A stretch of 61,874 bases of DNA from CAYNQK01 sp964470375. Lineage in GTDB: Bacteria; Spirochaetota; Spirochaetia; Treponematales; JBGSOB01. The notes under the pieces were generated by a model. It did no database searches and was not told the DNA's origin. It saw nothing but the letters and a program-made list of their open reading frames with translations. Positions 37,292-47,282 of this stretch are shown here, in pieces; positions within the stretch are counted from its first letter, which is position 1, and the number at the start of each line of letters is the position of its first letter. The position numbers and the translations under genes are program-made. The DNA lies in contig CAYYCP010000008.1 of assembly GCA_964470375.1 (NCBI GenBank), forward strand, positions 1 to 61,874, given 5' to 3'.

Positions 37292-40207
37292 ATGAGAACT
37301 GGGGCCGAATCGCGGGTTTCCTTCTATATAATAGGCATTCGCCTGGCCCCTCTCTTCCTCTCGATAGCCCTCCTGCCCTCCCAGGCGGCGGAAAGGACGC
37401 TGAGTCTTGACGTCCTAACCTGGAACCGCGCGAACTCCCTCCAGACCTACCTTCGTGAGACGGCAGGAAGGCCGGAGCCCAGCGAATCCCTGCGTATCCC
37501 CGCACTTTCCTACCACAGTAGCCAAGGCGCCCAACTGGAGGCCCTCAAGGAACTCGATGGGGAGGAGGATGTCCTGGCCTGGACCAACGGCGACGGCTGG
37601 GTGGAATACCGGGTCCGCATCCACCAGGCCGGATCCTACGCCATAGGCCTGCGCTACTATCAGCTACCCGCCAAGGGCATGTCGATTGAAATGGGCCTGG
37701 AAATAGACGGGGCCTTCCCCTTCACCGACGCCGAGGCAATCGTCCTCAACCGGATCTGGCGGGATGCCGAGGCTCCTCGCCGCGATCCCTATGGCAACGA
37801 CATTCTTCCGGCCCAGGAAGAGGCCCCGGCCTGGCAGACCGCCGACTTCATGGACACCCAGGGTTTCTATAACCAGGTCTATCCCTTCTACCTCTCCGAG
37901 GGCGAGCACGTCCTGCGCCTCCACCTCAACCGAGAGGCCCTAGCCATCAAGGAGCTTCTCATCCATCCGCGTTCCCGCCCGCCCGCCTACCGCGATGTCC
38001 TGAAGGCCTGGAAGTCCGCCGGTGCCGAGGCCGCCCCGGCTGGTACATTGGTCAAGGTCCAGGCCGAGAGGAGCTTCCTCAAGTCGGACTCCTCCCTTGT
38101 GCCCACCTACGACCGCAGCGAGCCGGCCAGCGAGCCTTTCAGTCCTGCAAAGGTCTGGCTCAATACCATCGGGCAGTGGAACTGGAAGACGCCGGGCTCC
38201 TGGATATCCTGGAAGGTCGATGTCCCGGCGGACGGCCTGTACCAGCTGCATTTCAAGGCCCGCCAGAATTTCCAGCGCGGGATGACCGTAAGCCGTCACC
38301 TCCTGGTGGACGGGAAGCCGCCCTACGCCGAGGCCCGCGACATCGAATTCCCCTATTCGCTGGACTGGAGCCTGCGTACGGTCATGGCCGGGGGGGAGGG
38401 CGGCCGAGGGGAGCCGGCCCTGGTCTACCTCGAGAAGGGCAGCCACGAGATACGCCTGGAAGCAAGCTTGGGCCGGCTGGCTTCGATACTCTCGGACGTG
38501 GACGAATACGCCTACCAGATCAACGGGCTCTACCGAAAGTTCGTCATGATCATGGGGGCCGAGCCGGATATCTACCGCGACTATGACCTGGAGAAGGAGA
38601 TACCCGGACTCAAGGACTTCCTGGTCAACATGAGCGTCAAGCTCAACCAGAGCGCCGACCAGTTCGAAGCTGTGAGCGGCCAGCGCGGCACGGAGGCGGC
38701 CACTCTCCGCACCACCGCCATCAAGCTGCGCGATTTCGCCAAGCGCCCAGAGACCATTCCCCGGCGCATGAAGTCATTCAGCGACAACATCAACGGCCTG
38801 GCCGCCTGGATCATCTATCGCCGCGAACAACCCTTGGAGATGGATTACCTTCTCCTGTCAGGCCCCGGGACGCGTCTGCCCAAGCCGCGGGCCGGCGCCT
38901 TGACGCGTCTGGTCAGCGGGATCAAGGCCTTCCTAGCCTCCTTCACCGAGGACTACACCAGCATCAGCGCCAAGGCCGGAGGCCGGGGGGCCATCAGCGT
39001 CTGGGCCGGCACGGGACGGGACCAGGCCCAGGTGATCATGGACATGATCAACGACTACTTCACCCCCGAGACGGGAGTGAGGGTCAACCTGAGCCTGGTT
39101 CAAGGCGGCCTCGTGGAAGCCACCCTGGCCGGGCGCGGGCCCGATATCTGTCTCCAGGTCGCCCGCGGTCAGCCGGTCAACCTGGCCGCCCGCGGCGCCC
39201 TGGCCGAGCTGAGCGGCTTCCCGGGCTACACCGAGGTGGAAGATCGGTTCGCCGAGGGGGCCATGCTGCCCTACTCCTACCGGGGAGGGGTGTACGGCCT
39301 GCCCATCACCCAGAGCTTCTACATGATGTTCTACCGCAAGGACGTCTTCCGCGAGCTGGGCCTTGAGCCGCCGCGGACCTGGGAGGATGTGTATCGTCTC
39401 ATACCAGAGCTGCAGCGCAATAACATGGAAGTGGGCCTGCCCATCCAAACCATAGACGCGCAAGAGCTCATAGATGCGGGCATGGGCGCGCGGAACCTCT
39501 TTCCCACCCTCCTGGTGCAGAACCAGGGCTCCTTCTACTCCGAGGACTTTTCCAAAAGCGGCCTGGACAGCGCCGAGGCGGTCAAGGCTTTCAGCATGTG
39601 GACGGACTTCTACACCCGCTACGGCTTCATTCTCAAGTACACCTTCTCCGAACGCTTCCGCACCGGGCAGATGCCCATCGGCATAGCGCCCTATACCCTG
39701 TACAACCTCCTGTCCGTCTCGGCCCCGGAGATACGCAATGAATGGGCCATGCTGCCCATCCCCGGCATGCTCCGGGCGGACGGGAGCTTGGATCGTTCCG
39801 AGACCGCCTCCGGCTCGGCCTGCGTGATGTTCAGCAAGGCGAAGGATAAGGATGCCTGCTGGAAATTCATGGAGTGGTGGACCCGCCCCGAGGTGCAATA
39901 CCGCTACGCCCGCCAGCTGGAAATCCTGATGGGCCCGGCGGCCCGCCTGGATACGGCCAACCTGGAGACCTTCGACATGCTGCCCTGGTCCAGGCGCGAG
40001 GCGGCCAATATCAAAGAGCAGTGGCGCCATGTCAAGGAAATCCCCGAAGTGCCCGGGGGCTATCTCTTGGTGCGTGCCGTGGACATGGCTTTCAACAAGG
40101 TCTACTACGACAACTACAATCCCCGCGAGATTCTGGCCTACTACAACGTGATGGTGAACGAGGAGATACGCCGGAAGCGGAAGGAGTTGGGGATCGATGC
40201 GCCCTGA
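37292..40207 (+). CDS. Sugar ABC transporter binding protein with large N-terminal carbohydrate-binding-like region
   Basis: About 971 aa, roughly twice the usual length. A signal peptide (hydrophobic LAPLFLSIALLPSQAA) is followed by two jelly-roll-like modules (about 40-230 and 250-430; GDGWVEYRVRIHQAGSYAIG and GSWISWKVDVPADGLYQLHF), a helical stretch (about 440-560), then a family-1-type solute-binding domain from about 570 (ISVWAGTGRDQAQVIMDMIN, YRGGVYGLPITQSFYMMFYR, SACVMFSKAKDKDACWKFME). The start is uncertain: ATG at 37292 gives a clean signal peptide, and a GTG at 37259 is also in frame. It is first in an eight-gene transport operon and overlaps the next permease by 11 bp. Confidence 0.88.
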   Translation: MRTGAESRVSFYIIGIRLAPLFLSIALLPSQAAERTLSLDVLTWNRANSLQTYLRETAGRPEPSESLRIPALSYHSSQGAQLEALKELDGEEDVLAWTNGDGWVEYRVRIHQAGSYAIGLRYYQLPAKGMSIEMGLEIDGAFPFTDAEAIVLNRIWRDAEAPRRDPYGNDILPAQEEAPAWQTADFMDTQGFYNQVYPFYLSEGEHVLRLHLNREALAIKELLIHPRSRPPAYRDVLKAWKSAGAEAAPAGTLVKVQAERSFLKSDSSLVPTYDRSEPASEPFSPAKVWLNTIGQWNWKTPGSWISWKVDVPADGLYQLHFKARQNFQRGMTVSRHLLVDGKPPYAEARDIEFPYSLDWSLRTVMAGGEGGRGEPALVYLEKGSHEIRLEASLGRLASILSDVDEYAYQINGLYRKFVMIMGAEPDIYRDYDLEKEIPGLKDFLVNMSVKLNQSADQFEAVSGQRGTEAATLRTTAIKLRDFAKRPETIPRRMKSFSDNINGLAAWIIYRREQPLEMDYLLLSGPGTRLPKPRAGALTRLVSGIKAFLASFTEDYTSISAKAGGRGAISVWAGTGRDQAQVIMDMINDYFTPETGVRVNLSLVQGGLVEATLAGRGPDICLQVARGQPVNLAARGALAELSGFPGYTEVEDRFAEGAMLPYSYRGGVYGLPITQSFYMMFYRKDVFRELGLEPPRTWEDVYRLIPELQRNNMEVGLPIQTIDAQELIDAGMGARNLFPTLLVQNQGSFYSEDFSKSGLDSAEAVKAFSMWTDFYTRYGFILKYTFSERFRTGQMPIGIAPYTLYNLLSVSAPEIRNEWAMLPIPGMLRADGSLDRSETASGSACVMFSKAKDKDACWKFMEWWTRPEVQYRYARQLEILMGPAARLDTANLETFDMLPWSRREAANIKEQWRHVKEIPEVPGGYLLVRAVDMAFNKVYYDNYNPREILAYYNVMVNEEIRRKRKELGIDAP

Positions 40208-41120
40208 CCCGAAGATCCGCGCCCGCGCGGCCGCCCTCCTCTCGGACTTGAGGCGGGCCGCGCCCAGCTATGCCTTGATGGCACCTTACCTAGTTCTCTT
40301 CGTCCTTTTCACCCTCATCCCGGTGGGGGCGGCCATTTTCCTCTCCTTCACTTCCTTCAACATGCTGGAACCGCCGGTCTGGGTCGGATGGGCCAATTAC
40401 GCCCGCCTGGCCCTGGACGACCAAATCTTCCTGATCGTCCTCAAGAACACCCTGGTTTTCGCCTTCATCACCGGGCCCCTATCCTACCTAATCTCCTTTT
40501 TCCTGGCCTGGTTCATCAACGACTTCCGGCCCTGGGTCCGGGCCGTCCTGACCCTGGTTTTCTATCTGCCATCCCTGGCCGGAAACATCTTCTTCATCTG
40601 GATCGCCATCTTCAACGGCGATTACTACGGCATCCTTAACGGCATCCTCATCAACCTGGGCATCCTCAAGGATCCCATCGATTGGCTCCAGGACTCCCGC
40701 TACATACTGGGCGTGGTTATCGCCGTGCAGCTCTGGCTCAGCCTGGGCGCCAGCTTCCTGGCCTTCATAGCCGGCTTCCAGACCATCGATCGCAGCCTCT
40801 TTGAGGCCGGGGCTATAGACGGAATACGCAACCGCTGGCAGGAGCTCTGGTACATCACCATTCCCTGCATGGCGCCCCAGCTTCTCTTCGGCGCGGTCAT
40901 GCAGATAGGCGCCAGCTTCGGGGTCAGCCAGGTGATCATGGCCATAGGCGGCTTTCCAACCCGCGGCTACGCCGCTGACACGGTGACCACCTACATTATC
41001 GATTACGGCACGGTGCGCTTCGAGCTGGGATACGCCTCGGCCATCGCGGTGGTGCTCTTCATCGCCATGCTGGCGACCAATCGGCTGATCTCCAGGGCGC
41101 TCAAGCGCTTCCTGGACTAG
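40197..41120 (+). CDS. Sugar ABC transporter permease (MalF/UgpA type)
   Basis: A 307-aa inner-membrane permease with six predicted helices. The EAA loop that docks the ATPase is visible as FEAGAIDGIRNRWQELWYIT followed by IPCMAPQ. The N-terminus APSYALMAPYLVLFVLFTLI is typical of the CUT1 sugar family. It overlaps the upstream binding-protein gene by 11 bp and pairs with the next gene to form a heterodimeric channel. Confidence 0.93.
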   Translation: MRPDPKIRARAAALLSDLRRAAPSYALMAPYLVLFVLFTLIPVGAAIFLSFTSFNMLEPPVWVGWANYARLALDDQIFLIVLKNTLVFAFITGPLSYLISFFLAWFINDFRPWVRAVLTLVFYLPSLAGNIFFIWIAIFNGDYYGILNGILINLGILKDPIDWLQDSRYILGVVIAVQLWLSLGASFLAFIAGFQTIDRSLFEAGAIDGIRNRWQELWYITIPCMAPQLLFGAVMQIGASFGVSQVIMAIGGFPTRGYAADTVTTYIIDYGTVRFELGYASAIAVVLFIAMLATNRLISRALKRFLD

Positions 41121-41132
41121 GGGGGAGGGGAG

Positions 41133-41993
41133 ATGGCGGGCGCATCGCGACGCAAGAAGATCAACCGATCCGCCTTCGGGAACGGGCTGTCCCTCTTTCT
41201 CCTGTGCGTCCTGGGGGCCTTCATGGCCCTGCCGGTGGTCTACGCCCTGATGACGGCCTTCAAGCCGGTCAACGAGCTTTTCATGTTCCCTCCTCGCTTC
41301 TTCGTGCGCAACCCCACCCTGAACAACTTCACTATGCTCATCCAGCTTACCAGCAACATGCGCGTGCCCTTCTCGCGCTACCTGTTCAACTCCGTCCTGG
41401 TGACCTTCCTAGCCACGGTCGGGCATGTCCTGATAGCCAGCATGGCTGCCTATCCCCTGGCAAAGCATCGCTTCCCCGGCAAGCGCCTGATCAACGCGGC
41501 CATCGTGCTGGCCCTGCTCTTCACCCCGGCCGTCACCTATATCCCCCAGTACATCGTGGTGGCCCGTCTGGGGCTCATCAACACCTACGGGGCCCTGGTG
41601 CTGCCGGTCATCCAGTCCAGCCTGGGCATCTACTTGATGAAGCAGTTCATGGGCCAGATCCCGGATTCCATGCTGGAGGCCGCGCGCATCGACGGGGCCT
41701 CCGAGCTGCGCACCTGGTTCCTGGTGGTCATGCCGGCCGTACGCCCGGCTTGGCTGACGATAGGCATTTTCGCCTTTCAGGGCATCTGGAACTCCAACGG
41801 TGGGGCCTTCATCTACGAGGAGAGCATGAAGGTCCTGCCCACTATCATGAACCAGATAGCCGCCGGAGGTCTGGTGCGGGCGGGCGTCACCTCGGCGGTG
41901 TCACTGATCCTGATGGTGCCGCCGGTGCTGCTGTTCGTGTTCTCGCAGCGCCAAGTGATAGAGACCATGACCACCTCGGGGATCAAGGAATGA
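41133..41993 (+). CDS. Carbohydrate ABC transporter permease (MalG/UgpE type)
   Basis: A 286-aa permease, partner of the preceding gene. The EAA loop reads LEAARIDGASELRTWFLVVM followed by PAVRPA. It keeps the family start with MALPVVYALMTAFKPVNELF and the C-terminal FVFSQRQVIETMTTSGIKE. A GGGGAGGGGAG Shine-Dalgarno precedes the ATG. The stop overlaps the next start (ATGA). Confidence 0.93.
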   Translation: MAGASRRKKINRSAFGNGLSLFLLCVLGAFMALPVVYALMTAFKPVNELFMFPPRFFVRNPTLNNFTMLIQLTSNMRVPFSRYLFNSVLVTFLATVGHVLIASMAAYPLAKHRFPGKRLINAAIVLALLFTPAVTYIPQYIVVARLGLINTYGALVLPVIQSSLGIYLMKQFMGQIPDSMLEAARIDGASELRTWFLVVMPAVRPAWLTIGIFAFQGIWNSNGGAFIYEESMKVLPTIMNQIAAGGLVRAGVTSAVSLILMVPPVLLFVFSQRQVIETMTTSGIKE

Positions 41994-44098
41994 GGCCGCG
42001 CGTCTTCATGGCCATGGCCGCCTGCCTGGCGCTCTCGACGGCGGCATCCGCCCAGGCGCCCTATTACTCCTATATATACGGTATATGGGGCTACTCGGTC
42101 CCCTCCACGGCGGCTTACCTGCCTGAGACCGTCCTGAACGGTCGGGATCTCGGCTGCGGCCCCATGGAATCGCCCCGCGACATGTGCCTTGCGCCGTCCG
42201 GCGAGCTCTATGTCTTGGACTCAGGCAAAAAGCGCGTGCTGGTCCTGGACGGGGAGCTGGCCCTGGCGCGGATTATCACGGATTTCCGGGCCGCCGACGG
42301 CTCGCGCCTGGACCTGGTGGACCCGCGCGGAATCTATGTGGACGCGGCCGGGGGCATCTACCTGGCCGACCGCGGAGCCCAGCTTGTCCACCTGATGGAC
42401 TCGCGTGGCCGGGTGCGCCGCAGCCTGGGTAAGCCCGTATCGGACCTGGTCCCGGCCAACCAAGAGTACTACCCGGAGAAGGTCCTGGTGGACTCAACGG
42501 GGGTGGTCTACGTGCTCAGCTTTGGCTTCTACCAGGGCGCCCTATGCTACGCCCAGGACGGGCGCTTCCTGGGCTTCTTCGGGGCGAACAAGGTGACCAT
42601 AACCGGCAAGCTCCTGTCTGACCGCTTTTGGCGACTTTTCCTCACCAAGGAGCAGAAGTCCAAGATGGCCCGTTATGTCCCGGCCCAATACGTCAACTTC
42701 GCCATTGATTCCGATGACTTCGTCTACACCGTCTCGGACTTCGGGGACGACAGCCAGGACGGCCAGGTGAAGAAGCTCAACCCCCTCAGCAACAACATCC
42801 TCTTCTATAACCGCAAGCCCGATCTCCAATACTTCGGGGACTGGGAGAGCTATTACAACTCCGGAACCTCGCGCCTGGAGAAGTCGTCCTTCGTCGATCT
42901 GGACGTAGACTCCGAGGGCTTCATCAGCGTCCTGGACAAGGAACGCGGAAGGGTTTTCATGTACGACCAGGATTCCAATCTCCTGGCCATCTTCGGCGGC
43001 CCGGGCGACCAGGCCGGCTGTTTCCGCTCGCCCTCCGCCATTGTGGCCGCGGGCGAGCGCGTCCTGGTCCTGGATGAGGAGAAGGACTCCCTGACTGTCT
43101 TCCGGCCCACGCGTTTCGGCAATCTTGTGCGGCGGGCCACTGCGCTTTACCGCCAGGGGGATTATCAGGCCGCCCTGGAGCCCTGGAATGAGGTGATTAA
43201 GCTCTGCGCCAACTACGACCTGGCCTACCGGGGGCGCGGCAAGGCCCTGCGCCAGCTGGGGCGCTACCGCGAAGCCATGCGCGACTTCAAGCTAGCCAGG
43301 TACCAGCGTTTCTACTCGGAGGCTTTCAAGGACTACCGCAACCAGGTACTGCGTGAAAACTTCGGGCTCTTCGCCGGGGCTGTCCTCCTTGCGGCCGGAG
43401 TCCCGCTCTTCCTGGGGCGCTGGAGGCGCAGGCGCTTGGCTCTCGCCGGTGCGGCCGAGGAGCGTGCGCGCCGGCTTAAGGATCGCAGCCCGGCCGCCTA
43501 TCCCCTGCACCTGCTCTTCCACCCCTTCACGGGCTGGGACGACCTCAAGTTCGAGGGCAAGGGCTCTCTCATGGCGGCCAACCTGATCATGCTGGGCAGC
43601 GTCCTGGCGGGGGCGGCCCGCTACCTCCTTACCGGCTTCATCTTCAATGGGGCCAAGCTGGACGAGTTCAACATCCTCATCACCATAGCCAACACCGCCG
43701 GATTCTACTTCCTATGGACCCTGGCCAATTGGGGCATCTGCACCCTGGTGGAGGGAAAGGGCTCCTTCAAGGAAATATGGATCTATTCCTGCTACGCCCA
43801 GCTGGTCCACGTCGTGATGGCGATTCCCATGATAATCCTCAGCCGCGTGCTCGTGCGGGAGGAGGGCGTATTCCTGACGATCTTGGACTATCTCATACGT
43901 GGTTGGGGTGTTCTTCAGCTTGTCTGCGCCATGAAGGCCGTACACCAGTTCAGCCTCAAGGGAACCCTGTTGTCTATGGGTTTGACCGTCCTCGGCATCC
44001 TCCTGATCGTGGCCGTCTTCCTCCTCCTCTACACCCTGATAGCCCAGTTCGCGGCCTTCGGGGTGACCGTCTACCGCGAAATCCTGCTGAGGACCTGA
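41990..44098 (+). CDS. NHL beta-propeller / TPR / Yip1-type membrane protein
   Basis: A 702-aa protein: signal peptide MRPRVFMAMAACLALSTAASA; NHL-type propeller (about 30-370; MCLAPSGELYVLDSGKKRVL, GIYVDAAGGIYLADRGAQLV, VDSEGFISVLDKERGRVFMY); a short TPR pair (about 385-445; ALYRQGDYQAALEPWNEVI, GRYREAMRDFKLARYQ); one helix; then a Yip1-family segment with about five helices (HPFTGWDDLKFEGKGS). The propeller would face outside and the Yip1 part sits in the membrane. It is translated from an ATGA overlap with the permease, so it is bound to the transport operon, perhaps as sensor or accessory. A longer upstream frame over the permease was rejected. Confidence 0.87.
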   Translation: MRPRVFMAMAACLALSTAASAQAPYYSYIYGIWGYSVPSTAAYLPETVLNGRDLGCGPMESPRDMCLAPSGELYVLDSGKKRVLVLDGELALARIITDFRAADGSRLDLVDPRGIYVDAAGGIYLADRGAQLVHLMDSRGRVRRSLGKPVSDLVPANQEYYPEKVLVDSTGVVYVLSFGFYQGALCYAQDGRFLGFFGANKVTITGKLLSDRFWRLFLTKEQKSKMARYVPAQYVNFAIDSDDFVYTVSDFGDDSQDGQVKKLNPLSNNILFYNRKPDLQYFGDWESYYNSGTSRLEKSSFVDLDVDSEGFISVLDKERGRVFMYDQDSNLLAIFGGPGDQAGCFRSPSAIVAAGERVLVLDEEKDSLTVFRPTRFGNLVRRATALYRQGDYQAALEPWNEVIKLCANYDLAYRGRGKALRQLGRYREAMRDFKLARYQRFYSEAFKDYRNQVLRENFGLFAGAVLLAAGVPLFLGRWRRRRLALAGAAEERARRLKDRSPAAYPLHLLFHPFTGWDDLKFEGKGSLMAANLIMLGSVLAGAARYLLTGFIFNGAKLDEFNILITIANTAGFYFLWTLANWGICTLVEGKGSFKEIWIYSCYAQLVHVVMAIPMIILSRVLVREEGVFLTILDYLIRGWGVLQLVCAMKAVHQFSLKGTLLSMGLTVLGILLIVAVFLLLYTLIAQFAAFGVTVYREILLRT

Positions 44099-44099
44099 G

Positions 44100-46358
44100 A
44101 TGGCTGGAAGTATGCACCCGCCGATCACCGGCCATACGGCAATCACCCCCTTGCGCGAAATCGCACGCCGTTGTACTGGGCTCCTCGCCACTGCCATTTT
44201 CATCCTCCTATTCGGCCCGGCCGTCGGACAGTCACTGGCGGGCTACCGCAAGGCAGCCGCCAATCCCGTCCTGGAGCTCTGGGTTGATGAAGCGAACGGA
44301 TGCATCGCCCTGCGATCGCTCCGGGACGGAATCCTGTGGACAAGCTCGCCGGCCGGATGGGACCGCGACGAGAGCGCGGCCGGGGCGGTCAGGATGGCCC
44401 TCGGCTCCACCTTGTCCATCCGCTACGCCGACGACCTGGGCAAGATGCAGGTCTCCAACTCCTATCCCAGCGTGGTCATGAACGAGCGCTTGACCGTGGA
44501 GGATATCGAAGGCGGGGTGCGCCTCAACCATTACTTCTACCGCGAGGGCCTCAGCATTCCCCTCGACCTGAGGCTGGGGCCGGACTGGCTGGAGGCCAGT
44601 GTGCCAATAGCCGAGGTGCGCAAGGACAAGATTCCTCCCGGGAGCTCCATCCAGAGCTTCGACCTCAACACCCTCACCATCCTGCCCTATTTCGGCGCCA
44701 CATCCTCTTCTCAAGGGCTGATGCTGGTTCCGGACGGCTCCGGCGCAATCATCCGCTTCTCCAACGGCCGCAGCCAGGCCTCATTCTCAGAGCCGGTCTA
44801 CGGCCGCGATCCCTCGGTGTACGCGGCCTTCCGCAAGCAGGTGACGGAGACCCTGGCCCTGCCCGTTTTCGGCATGGACCGTGGAGCCCAGGGCGGCTTC
44901 CTGGCGGTGATAGGCCCGGGCGAGTCGCGGGCCTACGTGAACGCCGAGACGGGCGGTCAGAAGTCTTCCTTCAACGCCTGCTCGGCCACATTCATCTATA
45001 AGGATTCCGACTCGGTGGGGATCAACGACCGCTTCAACCAGCGCCGTGACATCCGCGTGCTGGAGGACGACCCCAGCGCGGCCGGGCGCTTCGCGGTCAC
45101 CTACTTCATCCTTCCGCGCGGGGCCTCCGGGTATCCTCAGATGGCCGAGCGATACCGACGCTACCTGACGGAGAAGGGTCTCCTTCAGCAAAGCCCTTCG
45201 GCCGACCGCAACGCACTGTATCTTGATCTCTTCGGCTGCGCCCGAAAGATCAAGCCCGTCATCGGCATCCCCATGCCGGTCATCCAAGACTACACCCGCT
45301 ACTCGGACGCCCTGGGTATTCTGACGGAGCTCTCGGCCGCCGGGGTCGACGATATGGTGGTCCGCTATCAGGGCTGGATGCGCGGTGGGGCAAAATCAGC
45401 CCTGCCGCTCAAGGCCAGGCCCGAGCGCGTCCTGGGCGGAGAAGGGGGTTGGCGGAACCTCCTGAAGGGGGCCGCAGGCATGGGTGCCAAGGTCTATCCC
45501 GAGGCTGACCTCCTCAGCATGTACCGGGCCAATCCGGGGCAGATCCGCCTTCTCATGGCCAGCCGCACCGTGCTCAAGGCGCCCCTGACCCTGCGCGAGT
45601 ACCGCATGAGCACATTCACAAAGGACGATGAGCGCCCCTCGTGGATGCTCCTCAGGCCGGCTCTCCTCCCGGGAGTCCTCAGGGGGTACCTCGATAGCCT
45701 CGGGCGCTGGGAGACGGCGGGGGCGGCCCTGTCCAGCCTGGGTAACCTTATCTACTCGGACTTCGGCAGCATCGATAGGGCCGGGGCCCAGTCCGGGCGA
45801 GTGGATCTCCTGGGACAGGCCGCCTCCGGGCGCGGCCTCCTCTTCGCGGCCCCCCTGGCCTACGCCCTCGGCGTCGCCGAGCAGGTGATGGAACTACCGG
45901 CCTATTCCAGCCGATACGACATTGAGGACGCTGCCGTGCCCTTCTACCAGATGGTCATCCGCGGCAGTCTCCCCTATGCCATGTCCCCAGGCAATGTTCA
46001 CCCGGACGCTTCGGAATGGAAGCTCAAGCTCCTTGAGACAGGTTCACAGCCCGCCTGGCTCCTGGTCTACCGCAACGCAGACGAGCTCGTGGGTACCGAC
46101 TTCGACTACCTGTACAGCGTGGACTATCGACTTTGGAGGGACGATATCCTGGCGACCTGGCGTGAACTGGGTCCCATCCTGGAGCGTCTGCGCGGGCAGG
46201 CCCTGACGGACCACCGCCTGATCACGCCCGACCTGCGCGTCTCCACCTACGCGAACGGCGTCAGCATTGCGGTCAACTACGGCCGGAAGGAAGGCCGGCT
46301 GGAGGGCGGTCGCCTCGTGCCGGCGGGCGGTTACATCGTCTGGGGAGGCGGCTTATGA
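44100..46358 (+). CDS. DUF5696-type exported protein, possibly a glycoside-hydrolase-like fold
   Basis: A 752-aa protein with one N-terminal hydrophobic segment (LLATAIFILLFGPAVGQS) and a large extracytoplasmic part. It resembles the DUF5696 family that I recall next to Yip1 proteins and paired sugar permeases in Firmicutes. The N-terminal half looks like a beta-sandwich (to about 380). The C-terminal half has TIM-barrel-like strands (AGVDDMVVRYQGWMRGG, GMGAKVYPEADLLSMY, NLIYSDFGSIDRAG), suggesting an alpha-galactosidase/GH36-like relative. Catalytic residues cannot be assigned by eye. It begins one base after the NHL/Yip1 stop and overlaps the next permease start. Confidence 0.7.
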   Translation: MAGSMHPPITGHTAITPLREIARRCTGLLATAIFILLFGPAVGQSLAGYRKAAANPVLELWVDEANGCIALRSLRDGILWTSSPAGWDRDESAAGAVRMALGSTLSIRYADDLGKMQVSNSYPSVVMNERLTVEDIEGGVRLNHYFYREGLSIPLDLRLGPDWLEASVPIAEVRKDKIPPGSSIQSFDLNTLTILPYFGATSSSQGLMLVPDGSGAIIRFSNGRSQASFSEPVYGRDPSVYAAFRKQVTETLALPVFGMDRGAQGGFLAVIGPGESRAYVNAETGGQKSSFNACSATFIYKDSDSVGINDRFNQRRDIRVLEDDPSAAGRFAVTYFILPRGASGYPQMAERYRRYLTEKGLLQQSPSADRNALYLDLFGCARKIKPVIGIPMPVIQDYTRYSDALGILTELSAAGVDDMVVRYQGWMRGGAKSALPLKARPERVLGGEGGWRNLLKGAAGMGAKVYPEADLLSMYRANPGQIRLLMASRTVLKAPLTLREYRMSTFTKDDERPSWMLLRPALLPGVLRGYLDSLGRWETAGAALSSLGNLIYSDFGSIDRAGAQSGRVDLLGQAASGRGLLFAAPLAYALGVAEQVMELPAYSSRYDIEDAAVPFYQMVIRGSLPYAMSPGNVHPDASEWKLKLLETGSQPAWLLVYRNADELVGTDFDYLYSVDYRLWRDDILATWRELGPILERLRGQALTDHRLITPDLRVSTYANGVSIAVNYGRKEGRLEGGRLVPAGGYIVWGGGL

Positions 46359-47272
46359 GCGGCGCTTCCAGGGCGGCTCGGGGAGGCTTGAGGCTGCAGC
46401 AGCGCCGGGCTTGGTACGGACGGCTCTTCATTTTGCCGTGGTTGATCGGCTTCGCCTTCTTCTTCGCCGTGCCATTCGCCCAATCCTTCTACTACACCTT
46501 CACCAAATTCACCATCTCCGGCGAGGGCCTGTCCATGGATTTTGTCGGCCTGGACAACTACGTCTACGCCCTGACCAAGGACCCGGCCTTCGTGCGTACG
46601 GTAGTCTCCAGCGTGGGCAATATCGTTTACCAGGTTCCCATCATTTTCTTCTTCTCGCTCTTCGTGGCCATGTTGCTCAAGCGCGACTTCCGCGGGCGTT
46701 CCCTGATGCGGGCCATCTTCTTCTTCCCGGTCATCATCTCATCGGGGGTGGTCATAACCATCCTCAGGGAGAACGTACTGATGGATCCGGCCGCCGTCAA
46801 CGCCGACGGCGGGGAGATCAGCCTCTTCCAGGCCGGCAACATCCGCGCCTTATTGGTGAATTCTGGGCTGTACGTGGGCATGGTGGATCGCTTGGTGGCG
46901 GTCATCAGCCAGATCTTCGACCTGACCTGGAAATCCGGGGTTCAGACCCTGATGATCCTGTCCGCCCTGCACGGCATCCCCTCGTCCATGTACGAGGCCG
47001 CTGATATAGAGGGCGCCACGGGCTGGGAGAAATTCTGGAAGATCACATTCCCCCTCATCTCCCCGACCACCCTGTTGGCGGTGATCTACTCGATCATCGA
47101 TTATTTCACGGACTACGGGAACCAGGTCATGCGTATGATCGTGCAATACACACGCCAGGGCCGGTTCGAGTACAGCACCACCATCGGCATAGCGTATTTC
47201 CTCCTGGTGATGGCGTTGATAGCCCTGGTGAACGCGTTCCTCGCCAAGCGCGTGTTCTACATGAACGAGTGA
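46355..47272 (+). CDS. Sugar ABC transporter permease, second MalF-type copy
   Basis: A 305-aa permease with RRAWYGRLFILPWLIGFAFF at the N-terminus and the EAA loop YEAADIEGATGWEKFWKITF. It is more like LplB/UgpA-type permeases than the first copy, so it is not a recent duplicate. The ATG overlaps the preceding stop by four bases. It forms the second permease pair with the next gene. Confidence 0.92.
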   Translation: MSGASRAARGGLRLQQRRAWYGRLFILPWLIGFAFFFAVPFAQSFYYTFTKFTISGEGLSMDFVGLDNYVYALTKDPAFVRTVVSSVGNIVYQVPIIFFFSLFVAMLLKRDFRGRSLMRAIFFFPVIISSGVVITILRENVLMDPAAVNADGGEISLFQAGNIRALLVNSGLYVGMVDRLVAVISQIFDLTWKSGVQTLMILSALHGIPSSMYEAADIEGATGWEKFWKITFPLISPTTLLAVIYSIIDYFTDYGNQVMRMIVQYTRQGRFEYSTTIGIAYFLLVMALIALVNAFLAKRVFYMNE

Positions 47273-47282
47273 GGTAGCCGGG

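Noticed and set aside
41204..44098. A 964-codon plus-strand frame starting inside the permease
   Set aside because: The part before 41990 is a shadow of the permease gene. The signal peptide at 41990 marks the true start.
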